DNA of 64,000 nt from Turicibacter faecis (GCF_037076425.1 NZ_AP028127.1:1673501-1737500); one strand, 5' to 3'. Shown: positions 46,073 to 57,384, counted from the stretch's first letter. The notes: generated by a model from the sequence alone, not told the origin. Made by a program: numbers and translations.

Positions 46073-46540
46073 ATGAATGGATATAATAGATGCGGTGGTT
46101 ATAAAGCTCCTATGTGTGGGATGCCAGTAATACCACAACCAGTACCTGTAAAAATGGAGGCAACTTCTGTTGCAGAAGCGTGTGAAACAACTGTTGTTGC
46201 ACAACCTGCACAACCAGTTTGCTGTCCAGTAATGCCACAACCAGTACCAGCTCCAATGCCTGCCCCTATGTGCGGACCTGTGCAATTTGAAAGTTGCTGT
46301 CGTGTAGTTGAACCAACTGTTTGCTGTACTCCTGAAGTTCATCATCATCACAGAGTAGAACATATTGTCCCTGTAGTTGTCCGTAATGTTCACCATCATC
46401 ATAATCACCATGATTATGTTATCTGTAAACAAGAAGCAACTGAAGCTCATCAATACGATCACGGACTTCGTAACGAAGACTGGTGTTCTCTTGCAATGCA
46501 ACAACAAAATCCATGTGGACCTAAAACTCCAATGTGCTAA
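46073..46540 (+). CDS. CotD-like spore coat protein
   Basis: A 155-residue protein rich in Cys, Pro and His. A Pro/Met/Cys-rich first part (repeats of MPQPVP) is followed by a His-rich core (HHHHRVEHIVPVVVRNVHHHH) that matches the CotD pattern of clustered His around a VP motif, then a Cys-rich tail. CotD is an inner coat protein made late under sigma-K. A sequence close to the sigma-K -10 box (TATATTGTA, one mismatch) lies about 40 bp upstream. AAAGGAAG precedes the ATG. Confidence 0.78.
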   Translation: MNGYNRCGGYKAPMCGMPVIPQPVPVKMEATSVAEACETTVVAQPAQPVCCPVMPQPVPAPMPAPMCGPVQFESCCRVVEPTVCCTPEVHHHHRVEHIVPVVVRNVHHHHNHHDYVICKQEATEAHQYDHGLRNEDWCSLAMQQQNPCGPKTPMC

Positions 46541-46552
46541 TGAATCATAAAT

Positions 46553-46586
46553 AAAAAGAACGACTTTTTTAGTCGTTCTTTTTTTA
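46553..46586 (+). terminator. Terminator after the CotD-like gene
   Basis: AAAAAGAACGACT / AGTCGTTCTTTTT hairpin. Confidence 0.8.
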
Positions 46587-46601
46587 CTAAATAAGAGCGT
46601 A

Positions 46602-46632
46602 AAAAAAAAGGAGGGAAAAGCCTCCTTTTTTT
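46602..46632 (-). terminator. Terminator after pyk
   Basis: AAAGGAGG / CCTCCTTT hairpin with a T tract on the minus strand. Confidence 0.8.
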
Positions 46633-46647
46633 ATGAAATTAACTTAA

Positions 46648-48081
46648 TTATTTTACTTCATGAATTTTCATTAAGTTAGTATTTCCTTCACCAGCTGGTA
46701 ACCCTGCAGTTACAACTGCGATTTCACCTGCTTCTAATCCAGCGAAATCTTCTGCAACTTTAGCTGCTGTTTCTAATAATTCATCTGTATTTGATGTTTC
46801 AGCAACAACAACTGGTTGAACTCCCCAGTATAATGCTAAAGAAGCAGCTGTTTTTTCACATGAAGTTGCAGCAACAACTGGTGCAGATGGACGATATTTA
46901 GAGATTGCACGAGCAGTAGCTCCTGATTGTGTACAAGCGATAACCGCTTTAGCACCTAAATCTTCTACAGTATCAGCAACTGCTAATCCCATAGCTGAAG
47001 CTACGTTACGTGTAGATGAAGCAATTGCACGAGCGATAAGTTCTTGGTGATCTAAAGCTTGTTCAGTACGACGAGCGATACGAGCCATTGTTTCAACAGC
47101 TTCTAATGGATATTGCCCTGCAGCTGATTCTCCTGATAACATGATTGCATCTGATCCGTCGAAAATAGCATTAGCAACGTCTGATACTTCGGCACGTGTA
47201 GGACGTGGATTTTTTTGCATTGATTCTAACATTTGAGTTGCAGTAACAACAATTTTTCCTGCAGCATTACATTTAGCAATGATTTCTTTTTGGATTAATG
47301 GAACGTCTTCAGCAGGTACTTCTACCCCTAAATCCCCACGAGCAACCATGATTCCGTCAACAACTTCAAGGATTGAATCCATGTTGTCAACACCTTCTTG
47401 GTTTTCGATTTTAGCGATGATTTGAGTGTGAGTATTTCCGTGTTGTTTGAAGATTTCACGGATTGCTAATACGTCTTCAGCACGACGAACGAATGAAGCA
47501 GCTACATAATCAACTTCCATTTCGCATCCGAAAACAAGGTCAGCATGATCTTTTTCAGAAATGAATGGCATGTTTAATTTAGCACCTGGTACGTTGATTC
47601 CGCGACGGTCTTTAATGTATGCAGGGTTTTGAACTGTACATACGATTTCTTGGTTAGCTGTATCTAATTCATTAACAGTTAATGTTACATATCCGTCATC
47701 AACTAAGATTGTTCCACCAACTTCAACGTCATTGATTAAACCTGGGTAAGTAATTGAGAATTTTTCAGCTGTTCCTAATACTTCGTTCATAGCAACGCGT
47801 ACAGTTTGTCCAGCTACTAAATCTACCCCACCGTTTTCAAATAAATGAGTACGGATTTCAGGACCTTTAGTATCTAATAATACAGCAACATGAGTTCCTT
47901 TTTCTTTATTGATTTCACGGATTAAGTCCATACGAGCTTTTTGCTCTGCATGATCACCGTGTGAGAAGTTACAACGAACACAGTTCATTCCTGCATCTAC
48001 TAATTTTGATAACATTTCTTTTGATTCTGATTTAGGACCAATAGTACAAATCATTTTCGTATTTTTGAAAGTATGTTTCAT
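46648..48081 (-). CDS. pyk: Pyruvate kinase (short form)
   Basis: Converts PEP and ADP to pyruvate and ATP. The catalytic barrel (MICTIGPKSES, VLLDTKGPEIR, IIAKIENQEGV, MVARGDLGVEVP, TATQMLESM) is complete. At 477 residues it lacks the extra PEP-utiliser-like C-terminal domain that Bacillus Pyk carries. It lies 64 bp after pfkA and probably shares its transcript. Confidence 0.97.
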   Translation of the reverse strand: MKHTFKNTKMICTIGPKSESKEMLSKLVDAGMNCVRCNFSHGDHAEQKARMDLIREINKEKGTHVAVLLDTKGPEIRTHLFENGGVDLVAGQTVRVAMNEVLGTAEKFSITYPGLINDVEVGGTILVDDGYVTLTVNELDTANQEIVCTVQNPAYIKDRRGINVPGAKLNMPFISEKDHADLVFGCEMEVDYVAASFVRRAEDVLAIREIFKQHGNTHTQIIAKIENQEGVDNMDSILEVVDGIMVARGDLGVEVPAEDVPLIQKEIIAKCNAAGKIVVTATQMLESMQKNPRPTRAEVSDVANAIFDGSDAIMLSGESAAGQYPLEAVETMARIARRTEQALDHQELIARAIASSTRNVASAMGLAVADTVEDLGAKAVIACTQSGATARAISKYRPSAPVVAATSCEKTAASLALYWGVQPVVVAETSNTDELLETAAKVAEDFAGLEAGEIAVVTAGLPAGEGNTNLMKIHEVK

Positions 48082-48145
48082 ATCCTAGTACGCTCCTTCG
48101 TAGAAATAAATTTAATAATATTACAACAATTATTATTTCATTTTA

Positions 48146-49111
<966 letters not shown>

Positions 49112-49217
49112 TCACCTCACACTAGAATTTTGTTCATCATCCATTCAATGAAGATTATTCCTCAAATATTATACCAGTTATTTCACAAATTATAAATCTT
49201 TTTCCCATCTCTTTTAA

Positions 49218-52200
49218 TTATGAAATCGTTATTATTTTAATAAAGTTAAGATTTTTTTCATTATTTCGTTCACTAATTCGTCCCTGTACAGCGATAACTT
49301 TTCCTAAAAGTCTCTTATATTCACTCACGTAAACATCCGAAAAAATTGTCACCGTTAATGAGGTATTTTCATCTGTTATTTCCATAAAGGCCATCAATTT
49401 TCCATGACGATCCCTAATCTCTCGAAACTTTTCAACAAATCCAACAAAAGTAGCCTGAGTCTTTCTTATCGAAGAGATTTCGCTTGGATAATACCACCCG
49501 TTTTCTTTGGCAACCTTTTGCAATAAATGAATAGGGTGAGAGTTCAAGTAAAATCCAAGTAACTCCTTTTCACGTTTCATAAGGTCAATTTTACTAAAAT
49601 CTTTCGAAATAATTTGCATTTGAAAATCGGGTTCAAATAACCCACCGTCATATTTAGAAAAATCGAGAATTGCCGTTAAATTGTGATGAAGCGTCGCGCG
49701 ATTGTATCCAAACTCATCTAATGCCCCCGCGTCAATTAAACTTTCATATGCCCTTTGATTCATAAAAGTTCGCGTTCTAACCACAAAATCATACACTGAT
49801 TTAAACGCGCCATTTTCACGAATAGAGACGAGTTGTTTGGCTAAATTTAATCCGATGTGTTTGATTGGAAGGAGGCTAAATCTAATACATTTATTTTCAA
49901 TTTGATACGTGAGTCCACTTCTATTTACTGACGGGGGCAAAATAGTTAAATCTAATTGCTTGGCTTCACGAATATAAATCGCTGTGTGGTGCTCACTTCC
50001 AATCACATTTGTTAAAGCGACGCTCATAAAGTAAGCAGGATAATGTGCCTTTAAGTACGCCATTTGATAAGCGATTAAACTATAGGCAACTGCATGGCTA
50101 CGGTTAAAGCCATAATTTGCAAATTTTAGAATAAGTGAATATAACTTCTTAGCCATTTCAGGTGAGTGTCCCCTTTGAGTGGCCCTTAAAATAAATTGTC
50201 TCTCCTCTTTTTCTAAAATCTCTTTATTTTTTTTAGAAACCGCACGACGCAATACATCAGCCTCTCCTAATGTATACCCTGAAACGACGTGAGCGATTTG
50301 CATAATTTGTTCTTGATATACAATAATTCCATACGTATCCCGTAAAATTTCTTCCAGGATAGGATCTAAATACTCAATCCGTGCCTCCTTGTGCTTTCTC
50401 GCCGCAAACAGAGGAATATTCTCCATCGGACCCGGTCTGAATAAGGCATTACAAGCGATAATATCCTCTAAGCAATTAGGACGTACTTTTTTAAGAACTT
50501 GACGCATCCCCTCTGACTCTAATTGAAAAATTCCGGTTGTCTGACCAAGTGTAATCATTTTATACGTTTGTGAATCATTTAAATCCAATGAGGCTAAGTC
50601 AAACTGAAAATCAGATTCCTTTCTAATAAGCGTCATCATCTGCTGTAACATATTAAGATTCTTCAACCCTAAAAAGTCCATTTTAAGTAGTCCAATCGCC
50701 TCTAAATCCTCAGCCTCGTATTGAGAAACGTAAATTCCTGTTGGTCCCTCCATGATAGCGGTGTGTCTAGTTAAATCCTGATCATGGATAATGACTCCCG
50801 CAGCATGAATTGAAGTATGGCGAGGTAATCCCTCGATTTTCATCGCCTCTTGATAAATCATTTCAAGTTTAGGGTATTTTAAGAAAAATTCCTTTAACGG
50901 TTGACTTTGCTCATACGTTTCCCTAAGCGTCTGCCCCGAGGAAATGTAGGTAGCTACCTTGTTAATCAATTCAGTTTGTACATCATGGATGCGGGCCAAA
51001 TCACGCCACGCCGACCGTGACTGAAACGTTCCAAACGTTGCAATTTGAACCACGCATCTTGCTCCGTACTTTTGTTGAACATATTGAATAACTTCATCAC
51101 GCCGATTATCTTGAAAATCAATATCAATATCGGGCATCGTAATACGTTCAGGGTTTAAAAACCTTTCGAACAACAACTTATATTTAATCGGATCAACATT
51201 TGTAATTCCCAAAACATAGGAAACAAGCGACCCCGCAGCTGATCCCCTTCCGGGCCCAACCAAGATTTGATTCATCTTGGCATACCTAATAAAATCCCAA
51301 ACAATTAAAAAGTAGTCGCAAAATCCCATCTTTCTAATGGTTTCTAACTCATACCTCAATCGATTTTTATGAATTTCTGACACCGATGTTCCGTATCGTT
51401 TAAGCAACCCTTTATAGCATAGCGCCTCTAAATAAGTGGCTGCTGTCGTTCCCTCGGGTGTTTTAAACGTTGGCAATAAGGACTGATGGAGCAATATTTC
51501 AACCTCACATGCGTTAGCAATCTCTTCTGTATGATCAATCGCCTCTTCGTGATCGACGAATAATTGACGCATCTGTTCCTCCGTCTTAAAGTAACGCTCC
51601 ACATCACTAATCTGCATTTGCTCCACCGATTGATTCGCCTTAATAGCCCGTAGTAAAGTTAACGTTTTAGCATCTTCTTGATTCAAATAACGCACATCAT
51701 TAACAGCAACCATCTTTAGCTGCTTCTCCTTGGCGAAAGAGATTAAGCGGCACGAACAATCATACGTCTCTTGGTTAACACGTAACAATCCGATATAAAG
51801 ATGATTGAACGGTTTAAGATAGCGTTGATAGTACTGATTAAGATTTTCCCATTGATGATCCATCACCATAGAAACAAATACCCCTGTTTCCCCATTCGTA
51901 ATCGTGATTAAATGATTCGAATAAGGCAATAGTTCTTCAAATTCTATCCCCTCGTCGTTCAAAGCGTATAAAGAAGCTAACGACAGGAGCGCCTCATAAC
52001 CGGTCTGATTTTTAGCAAGAAATGTCCATTCCTCCGTTCCCATTTCGAGTTTTACTTTAACAGTTAATCCAATTAATGGTTTAATGTTGTTCACTCGACA
52101 TTCCTGGTAAAACTTAATCGCACTGTGCATGCTACCGTCTTCAGTCAGAGCGAGTGTTTTCAACCCCTGTCTCGTTGCAAGATGGACATAGTCTTTTATC

Positions 52201-52259
52201 GTTATCGAGCTATTTAACAAAGAATAGGCTGATCGCACCTGTAAATGCGTAAATGCCAT
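49218..52259 (-). CDS. dnaE: DNA polymerase III alpha subunit DnaE
   Basis: The second replicative polymerase of Firmicutes, used with PolC mainly on the lagging strand. It has the N-terminal PHP domain, the palm with VGPGRGSAAGSLVSYVLGI and PDIDIDFQDNRRDEV (metal Asp residues), the fingers, a helix-hairpin-helix near residue 820-870 and an OB-fold C-terminus. At 1013 residues it is about 100 shorter than Bacillus DnaE but looks complete. It precedes pfkA, as in Bacillus without the acc genes. Confidence 0.96.
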   Translation of the reverse strand: MAFTHLQVRSAYSLLNSSITIKDYVHLATRQGLKTLALTEDGSMHSAIKFYQECRVNNIKPLIGLTVKVKLEMGTEEWTFLAKNQTGYEALLSLASLYALNDEGIEFEELLPYSNHLITITNGETGVFVSMVMDHQWENLNQYYQRYLKPFNHLYIGLLRVNQETYDCSCRLISFAKEKQLKMVAVNDVRYLNQEDAKTLTLLRAIKANQSVEQMQISDVERYFKTEEQMRQLFVDHEEAIDHTEEIANACEVEILLHQSLLPTFKTPEGTTAATYLEALCYKGLLKRYGTSVSEIHKNRLRYELETIRKMGFCDYFLIVWDFIRYAKMNQILVGPGRGSAAGSLVSYVLGITNVDPIKYKLLFERFLNPERITMPDIDIDFQDNRRDEVIQYVQQKYGARCVVQIATFGTFQSRSAWRDLARIHDVQTELINKVATYISSGQTLRETYEQSQPLKEFFLKYPKLEMIYQEAMKIEGLPRHTSIHAAGVIIHDQDLTRHTAIMEGPTGIYVSQYEAEDLEAIGLLKMDFLGLKNLNMLQQMMTLIRKESDFQFDLASLDLNDSQTYKMITLGQTTGIFQLESEGMRQVLKKVRPNCLEDIIACNALFRPGPMENIPLFAARKHKEARIEYLDPILEEILRDTYGIIVYQEQIMQIAHVVSGYTLGEADVLRRAVSKKNKEILEKEERQFILRATQRGHSPEMAKKLYSLILKFANYGFNRSHAVAYSLIAYQMAYLKAHYPAYFMSVALTNVIGSEHHTAIYIREAKQLDLTILPPSVNRSGLTYQIENKCIRFSLLPIKHIGLNLAKQLVSIRENGAFKSVYDFVVRTRTFMNQRAYESLIDAGALDEFGYNRATLHHNLTAILDFSKYDGGLFEPDFQMQIISKDFSKIDLMKREKELLGFYLNSHPIHLLQKVAKENGWYYPSEISSIRKTQATFVGFVEKFREIRDRHGKLMAFMEITDENTSLTVTIFSDVYVSEYKRLLGKVIAVQGRISERNNEKNLNFIKIITIS

Positions 52260-52381
52260 TCGAACCTCACCCTTTCCTAAAATAAAACATTTGTTCGTTT
52301 TTTATCTTAACACAAAAGAAGACTACTGACAATTGTCTATAGTCTTCCCTGAATTTTCTTTTTTATAACCACTCATAGAGG

Positions 52382-53338
52382 CTAAACTTCTAATTTATAT
52401 TTCAAGCAAACTTCCCCTAATTCATCAAGTAATCCCTGACAATCTTCCCATTTACTTAGCATTGCTCCAGATGCCTTAGGATGTCCTCCACCATCAAATT
52501 TAGCAGCGACTTCATTAATAATAGGTCCATTCGATCGAATATTTGCACGAATTCGTCCATCCTCATTTTCAAATAAACATACCCAAACTAAGATTCCCTC
52601 AATATTAGCAAGCGTATTAACAAGCGCCGATCGTGTCCCAGTTGTTAAATGATAAGACTTTTGGATATCTAGCGGCATTTTAAAGAAGGCAACTCCCGCT
52701 TCACTGACCTCAAATTGACTTAAAACATATCCTTGTGCCTGAACAATATTTAATGAACGGCGATATAAATTCTCGTGAATTTTATTTCGATTAATCTCGC
52801 AAGAATATAGAAGTTGTGCCGCACTTAATGTATCTATCGTTGTATTATCGTATAAAAAGCGACCGCTATCCGCAATAATCCCCGTATATAAGCATGAGGC
52901 AGCCTCTTGTGATAACTGCAAGTGATACGCTTCTCGATTGGCCTGATATAAATTAACAACGATTTCCGAAGTAGAAGAGGCGGCTGTATCTGTATAGTTA
53001 ATATCGGCGTACTCTTCAACAACTGGATGGTGATCCAATTTAATTAACTTAGCTCCTAATTTATAGCGAGAATCATCAATTCGAGCAGAATTTGCAGTAT
53101 CCATAATCAATACGAGTGCCCCCTCATAATCCTCATCACATACTTCATCCATTTGCCCCATCCATGCAAGGGAAGGTTCATTAAACCCTACTGTTTTAAC
53201 TACTTTATCTTTATAATTGCAACGAATTAATTCAGCTAGACCAAGCTGTGAACCTAGGGCGTCTGGGTCAGGGCTCACATGACGATGGATAATAATCTTA
53301 TCAAATTCAAAAATATGGCTCCAAATTTCTTTTAACAT
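52382..53338 (-). CDS. nrnA: Oligoribonuclease / pAp phosphatase NrnA (DHH-DHHA1)
   Basis: NrnA degrades very short RNAs and dephosphorylates pAp. DHH motifs are visible: HRHVSPDPDALGSQ, IMDTANSARID, KLDHHPV and DSGRFLYD; the DHHA1 domain ends with GGGHPKASGA. Length 318. It lies upstream of dnaE, the same pairing as in Bacillus. Confidence 0.95.
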   Translation of the reverse strand: MLKEIWSHIFEFDKIIIHRHVSPDPDALGSQLGLAELIRCNYKDKVVKTVGFNEPSLAWMGQMDEVCDEDYEGALVLIMDTANSARIDDSRYKLGAKLIKLDHHPVVEEYADINYTDTAASSTSEIVVNLYQANREAYHLQLSQEAASCLYTGIIADSGRFLYDNTTIDTLSAAQLLYSCEINRNKIHENLYRRSLNIVQAQGYVLSQFEVSEAGVAFFKMPLDIQKSYHLTTGTRSALVNTLANIEGILVWVCLFENEDGRIRANIRSNGPIINEVAAKFDGGGHPKASGAMLSKWEDCQGLLDELGEVCLKYKLEV

Positions 53339-53444
53339 AATTTCACCTCTATTTTAACATGACTAAATTATAACACAATCTATCCAACGATGGACTTTTT
53401 ATACCCTATTAAAAAATGAGATTCGTCACCGAATCTCATTTTCC

Positions 53445-54632
53445 TTATTTTACAAATGCATAGGTATCTTCAGCAATCATTAATTCCTCGTTAGTCGGAA
53501 TCGCAAACACCTTAATCTGAGAATCCGGCGTTGAAATAAGCTGCTCTTCTCCCATTACCTGATTAGCTTCGTCGTCTAATTGAATACCTAAAACTCCTAA
53601 GCGATCAACGATTGCCTTACGAACCGGTGTTGAATTTTCACCGATTCCCGCTGTAAAGACTAAGGCGTCGACTCCACCTAAGTAAATGTAGTAAGCACCA
53701 ATATAATCACAAATACGTTTAACGTATAAATTAAAGGCCGTCATCGCACGCTCATCTTTTTGTGCAACCAGTTTCAAAATATCACGCATATCCGATGACT
53801 CTCCTGAAACACCGTATAAACCTGACTCTTTATTTAACGCATTAACCGCTTGATCAACCGTTAAGTTTTCTTTTGCCATTACAAAAGGTAAAACAGCTGG
53901 GTCAATATCCCCTGAGCGTGTTCCCATCATAATTCCCGCTAAAGGAGTGAATCCCATTGAGGTATCAACTGAGTGCCCCCCCTTAATAGCGGTTAAAGAT
54001 CCTCCATTCCCTAAATGAATCGTAATCATTTTAGTTTCTTCTAACGGCTTATTCATTAATTTAGCGCATTGTTTAGCAACATATTGATGTGAAGTCCCAT
54101 GGAATCCGTATTTACGCACACCATATTTTTTATACCAATCATATTTTACCGGATATAAATAAGCATCTTCTGCCATCGTCTGATGGAAGGCTGTGTCGAA
54201 AACAGCAACAGGAACAGCATGAGGTAATTCTTTCATAAATGCTTTAATTCCTAAAACATGAGCAGGGTTATGAAGTGGCGCTAATTCTGATAAAGCATCA
54301 ATTTCAGCTAACACCTCATCCGTAATGACCACTGATCGATCAAATTTTTCTCCCCCATGAACAACGCGATGACCGACTCCGCTAATTTCATCATAGTTTT
54401 TAACAATTTTTAAATCAAGTAAAGCTTCTAATAATAAATGAACTGCCACACTATGATCTTTAATAGGTAAAACTTTTTCAATTTTTTGATCTTCAAATTT
54501 AATATTAAATACTCCATCATTAAATCCGATACGTTCAACTAATCCTTTAGTAATGACAGTTTGGGCTGGCATTTCTAACAATTGAAACTTCAATGATGAG
54601 CTTCCTGCATTAACAGATAAAATTTTAGTCAT
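53445..54632 (-). CDS. ackA: Acetate kinase
   Basis: Interconverts acetyl phosphate plus ADP with acetate plus ATP. ILSVNAGSSSLKF, VFDTAFHQTM, ITIHLGNGGSLTAI and FTAGIGENS are present. GGAGG lies eight bases before ATG 54632, which is better than ATG 54647. It follows the YtxK gene as in Bacillus. A fermentative acetate route is expected. Confidence 0.97.
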   Translation of the reverse strand: MTKILSVNAGSSSLKFQLLEMPAQTVITKGLVERIGFNDGVFNIKFEDQKIEKVLPIKDHSVAVHLLLEALLDLKIVKNYDEISGVGHRVVHGGEKFDRSVVITDEVLAEIDALSELAPLHNPAHVLGIKAFMKELPHAVPVAVFDTAFHQTMAEDAYLYPVKYDWYKKYGVRKYGFHGTSHQYVAKQCAKLMNKPLEETKMITIHLGNGGSLTAIKGGHSVDTSMGFTPLAGIMMGTRSGDIDPAVLPFVMAKENLTVDQAVNALNKESGLYGVSGESSDMRDILKLVAQKDERAMTAFNLYVKRICDYIGAYYIYLGGVDALVFTAGIGENSTPVRKAIVDRLGVLGIQLDDEANQVMGEEQLISTPDSQIKVFAIPTNEELMIAEDTYAFVK

Positions 54633-54648
54633 ATAGGTATCCTCCATC

Positions 54649-55635
54649 TTATTTATTCATTTTCATCCAATTTTCAATACGAATTAACGTCTGATTGAAC
54701 GCGTGTGGATCATTAAAACTTGGCAGTTGCGCGACAAGTACCTCGTTAACTGGGCGAACATGTTCCCCATGTTTTTGAATAATAAATAGGCTCTTTCCAA
54801 CCTCGTCTTTTTTAAACAGCGACATTGGTAATTGTAATAAAGCCTGAATTGTCGCATTTTCCTTAAGTAATTGGTGAAAATCCTGCGAATGTGACTGACT
54901 AAACAAATCATTTGGAATCACATAAAAACCATATCCTCCAGGCTTTAAGTAATTTAAATGATTCTCGATTAGTAAATAAGGAAGATAATCCACTCCTTGA
55001 GAACTCAACGTTAAATCTAAATTAACTAACTCTTCCTTAGCGAGATGCCCCTCCGGTAAATCACCTATAATTAAATCCAATGGATTCACCAATAATGGTT
55101 TTAACGAGCTTTGCTGATAAAACTGAACCTCGTATTCCTGCATATCAGAAAGTGTACACGCAATCTTTAATAAATCACTATCTACATCAACTCCATAAAC
55201 CATCTGAGGCTCTGCCCCCAAATGATTTAAAACAGCTGTCAGCAAATTCGCCGTACCGACTGTCAAGTCCCCCATATAGGCCTGTTTAATATCCCCCATA
55301 AACTTAGAAATTAAATAGCCCAGTATCATTGCAATAGAGTCTGGTGTCATCACCGCATTTGTGACTCTTTCGGACTTAAGCCCCTTTAAAATTGCCAACT
55401 GTAATGCCTTTCTAATTTCCTCTTGCGTAAACTCTAACCCCTCTAACTTCGCATAATGCGATTTTAAAATCTCTTTCGACTCTTCATTAAGAGATAAATT
55501 AATCTCTTGTGACATGATATTTTGACAACTTTCACACATCGCATGTAAATAATTCATCTTTAACTCTGAGCTAATGATCATCGAGGTTTCATCTACGAGA
55601 TCAAATAGTTGTTCAATTACTTCGGGTCTAAGCAC
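54649..55635 (-). CDS. ytxK: YtxK-like class I methyltransferase
   Basis: A SAM-dependent N6-adenine methyltransferase-like protein of the YtxK group, always found near ackA in Bacilli. After a helical N-terminus (about 1-100) come the SAM-binding region (AYMGDLTVGTANLLTAVLNHLG) and a DLIIGDLPEGHL segment, where the usual catalytic NPPY/F is changed to GDLP. Methylation of DNA is therefore doubtful. The start is GTG 55635 after GAGGTGA. Confidence 0.85.
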   Translation of the reverse strand: MLRPEVIEQLFDLVDETSMIISSELKMNYLHAMCESCQNIMSQEINLSLNEESKEILKSHYAKLEGLEFTQEEIRKALQLAILKGLKSERVTNAVMTPDSIAMILGYLISKFMGDIKQAYMGDLTVGTANLLTAVLNHLGAEPQMVYGVDVDSDLLKIACTLSDMQEYEVQFYQQSSLKPLLVNPLDLIIGDLPEGHLAKEELVNLDLTLSSQGVDYLPYLLIENHLNYLKPGGYGFYVIPNDLFSQSHSQDFHQLLKENATIQALLQLPMSLFKKDEVGKSLFIIQKHGEHVRPVNEVLVAQLPSFNDPHAFNQTLIRIENWMKMNK

Positions 55636-56072
55636 TAAAAATCACCTCTTCATGATATACAAATTGATTTTACTACAACTTTAAACCGTTGTCACGGCTT
55701 TAGCCAAAAAATGTTATAACGTTTAAGTAAAAGAGATAACGCTTTCTACATGACACATAAATCCAATTTATAAGCTCTCCTGTTCCACGTCTATCTTACC
55801 AAAAATTTCATAAGTAACCCCTCCTTAACTTCCAAGGTTATCTTTTAATTCGAAGGACATCGACGCTAAGAAAAACTAGTACCTTTTGATCATGCAAAAA
55901 TATGAGTTAGGAGACATCGAATGGAAGCACTTCTTACTAGGAGTATGCAAGTTAAAACATCTACCTCTTAAGCTAAACTTTTCTATTTAAAATAAAAGAA
56001 CCTATAGGCCCACACTTTTTTTAAGTGTCTCTCTTATAGGTTCTCATTCAGCCAAAGTCGACGAATGTTTAA
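55636..56072. other. Intergenic stretch between ytfJ and ytxK
   Basis: No gene. The ytfJ terminator occupies 55991-56044 (GAACCTATA / TATAGGTTC outer arms with CACACTT / AAGTGT inside). The rest shows no clear structure. Confidence 0.5.
55991..56044 (-). terminator. Terminator after ytfJ
   Basis: Two-part hairpin followed by a TTCTTTTATTTT tract on the minus strand. Confidence 0.7.
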
Positions 56073-56489
56073 TCATTTCGCAACAGTCTCATTTTTTTCT
56101 GCCGCTTTAGATCCCGATTTATCAAATTCATTCACGATATTATTTATAAACTTAGGGGCTTGATCCAATAATCGCTCATAAAGTGACGTACGTTCCTCAA
56201 CGTGTTTTAACTCAACCCCAGATTCATTGACGATTAAAAAGGCAATGGGTGTAATCGAAACTCCACCACCACTTCCGCCCCCAAATGGAGAACCATCGGT
56301 TGTTGATTTGCGCTCAGTTTCAAATTCGCTACCTCCCGCTCCAAATCCAAAACTTACTTTAGAAACAGGAATAATCGTGTCCCCGTGATCTGTTTTTAAA
56401 GGATTTCCAACAATGGTATCGACATCAACCATTTTCTTCAAGCTTTCCATTGAAATTTTCATTAAATTATGTATTGGATGTTCTGCCAT
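56073..56489 (-). CDS. ytfJ: GerW/YtfJ family sporulation protein
   Basis: YtfJ (GerW) is made in the forespore and is needed for some germination responses in Bacillus. The conserved core is complete: MVDVDTIVGNPL, IIPVSKVSFGFGAGGSEF and the Gly-rich GGGSGGGVSITPIAFL. GAGGAGG lies before ATG 56489; the upstream ATG at 56507 overlaps ytfI. It directly follows ytfI. Confidence 0.93.
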   Translation of the reverse strand: MAEHPIHNLMKISMESLKKMVDVDTIVGNPLKTDHGDTIIPVSKVSFGFGAGGSEFETERKSTTDGSPFGGGSGGGVSITPIAFLIVNESGVELKHVEERTSLYERLLDQAPKFINNIVNEFDKSGSKAAEKNETVAK

Positions 56490-56493
56490 AAAA

Positions 56494-57267
56494 TTATTCC
56501 TCCTCAATTTTTAGCATCCGTTTAATTGTTAATAATTCTTTAAAGGATAACAAAAGAACAAGTATAATATCGACGATTCGAAACGAGAGTATACATGAAA
56601 GGCTAATAAAAAGTGAATTCCCCTTAAATTTACTTTTTACATCAAAGTGATAGTGATCCACTTTCTTAACGTATCTTTCAATAAAGGCATAAAAATTGGC
56701 TTGAAATGTCCACAATGCTCCGATGATGCACCCGGTGGTCATGGCATCGTCTAAACTGAAATCAATCATCGACTCTAAGCGATGAATTCTAATTCTATTC
56801 GTTAGACGAATAAGAACTTTTCGAGAGAGTTTAAAAATCGTCTTGCCCCGTCTAATCATAGATTTTATCGCTCTCATATCTAATTTGCGTGTCACCTTTT
56901 TTTGTTTAATCTTAACTGCCCTTGTCTTTTTCCGACGCTTCTTCCTAGTGCCCCCCATCTCCTTCTTCGGCATCGATGGAGATGGATCAACAATCGGCTC
57001 TTTTTTAACTTTAACTGTTTCCTTAAATTCAACCCGGGTCAACTCTTGTTTTGTTTCCTCTTGAACCCTCGCAAACTGGGATTCTACCTTCTCCTTCGTA
57101 GAATCCTTTAAAAAATCAGTCATCTCTAAGCGATACTTCAGCCAAAGATAGCGTAACTCAACCCACCCATCCTGCTGATTTAAAAACAATTCAACTTTAA
57201 TTTTTATAAATGACAAAATAATAATGAGTCCTAATAAGACAAGTAAAAAATAACCGATAAACCGCAT
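56494..57267 (-). CDS. ytfI: DUF2953 protein (YtfI-like)
   Basis: YtfI is a sporulation-cluster partner of YtfJ with unknown function. It has one N-terminal membrane helix (about 3-22), a Lys/Arg-rich middle (KKEMGGTRKKRRKKTRAVKI) and the DUF2953 C-terminal part (SLDDAMTTGCIIGALWTFQANFYAFI). Its stop lies four bases from the ytfJ start, so the two are coupled. Confidence 0.85.
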   Translation of the reverse strand: MRFIGYFLLVLLGLIIILSFIKIKVELFLNQQDGWVELRYLWLKYRLEMTDFLKDSTKEKVESQFARVQEETKQELTRVEFKETVKVKKEPIVDPSPSMPKKEMGGTRKKRRKKTRAVKIKQKKVTRKLDMRAIKSMIRRGKTIFKLSRKVLIRLTNRIRIHRLESMIDFSLDDAMTTGCIIGALWTFQANFYAFIERYVKKVDHYHFDVKSKFKGNSLFISLSCILSFRIVDIILVLLLSFKELLTIKRMLKIEEE

Positions 57268-57350
57268 GACGTAATCCCCTTAATTTTTTATTTTTCCATA
57301 GTATGGATGAAATACCTTTCTTTTATACTTCTAGATGATCTTCTCAAATA

Positions 57351-57384
57351 AAAAAACATTAGCTCATTTAGCTAACGTTTTTTG
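57351..57384 (-). terminator. Terminator after asparagine synthetase gene
   Basis: AACATTAGCT / AGCTAACGTT hairpin with a T tract on the minus strand. Confidence 0.75.
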
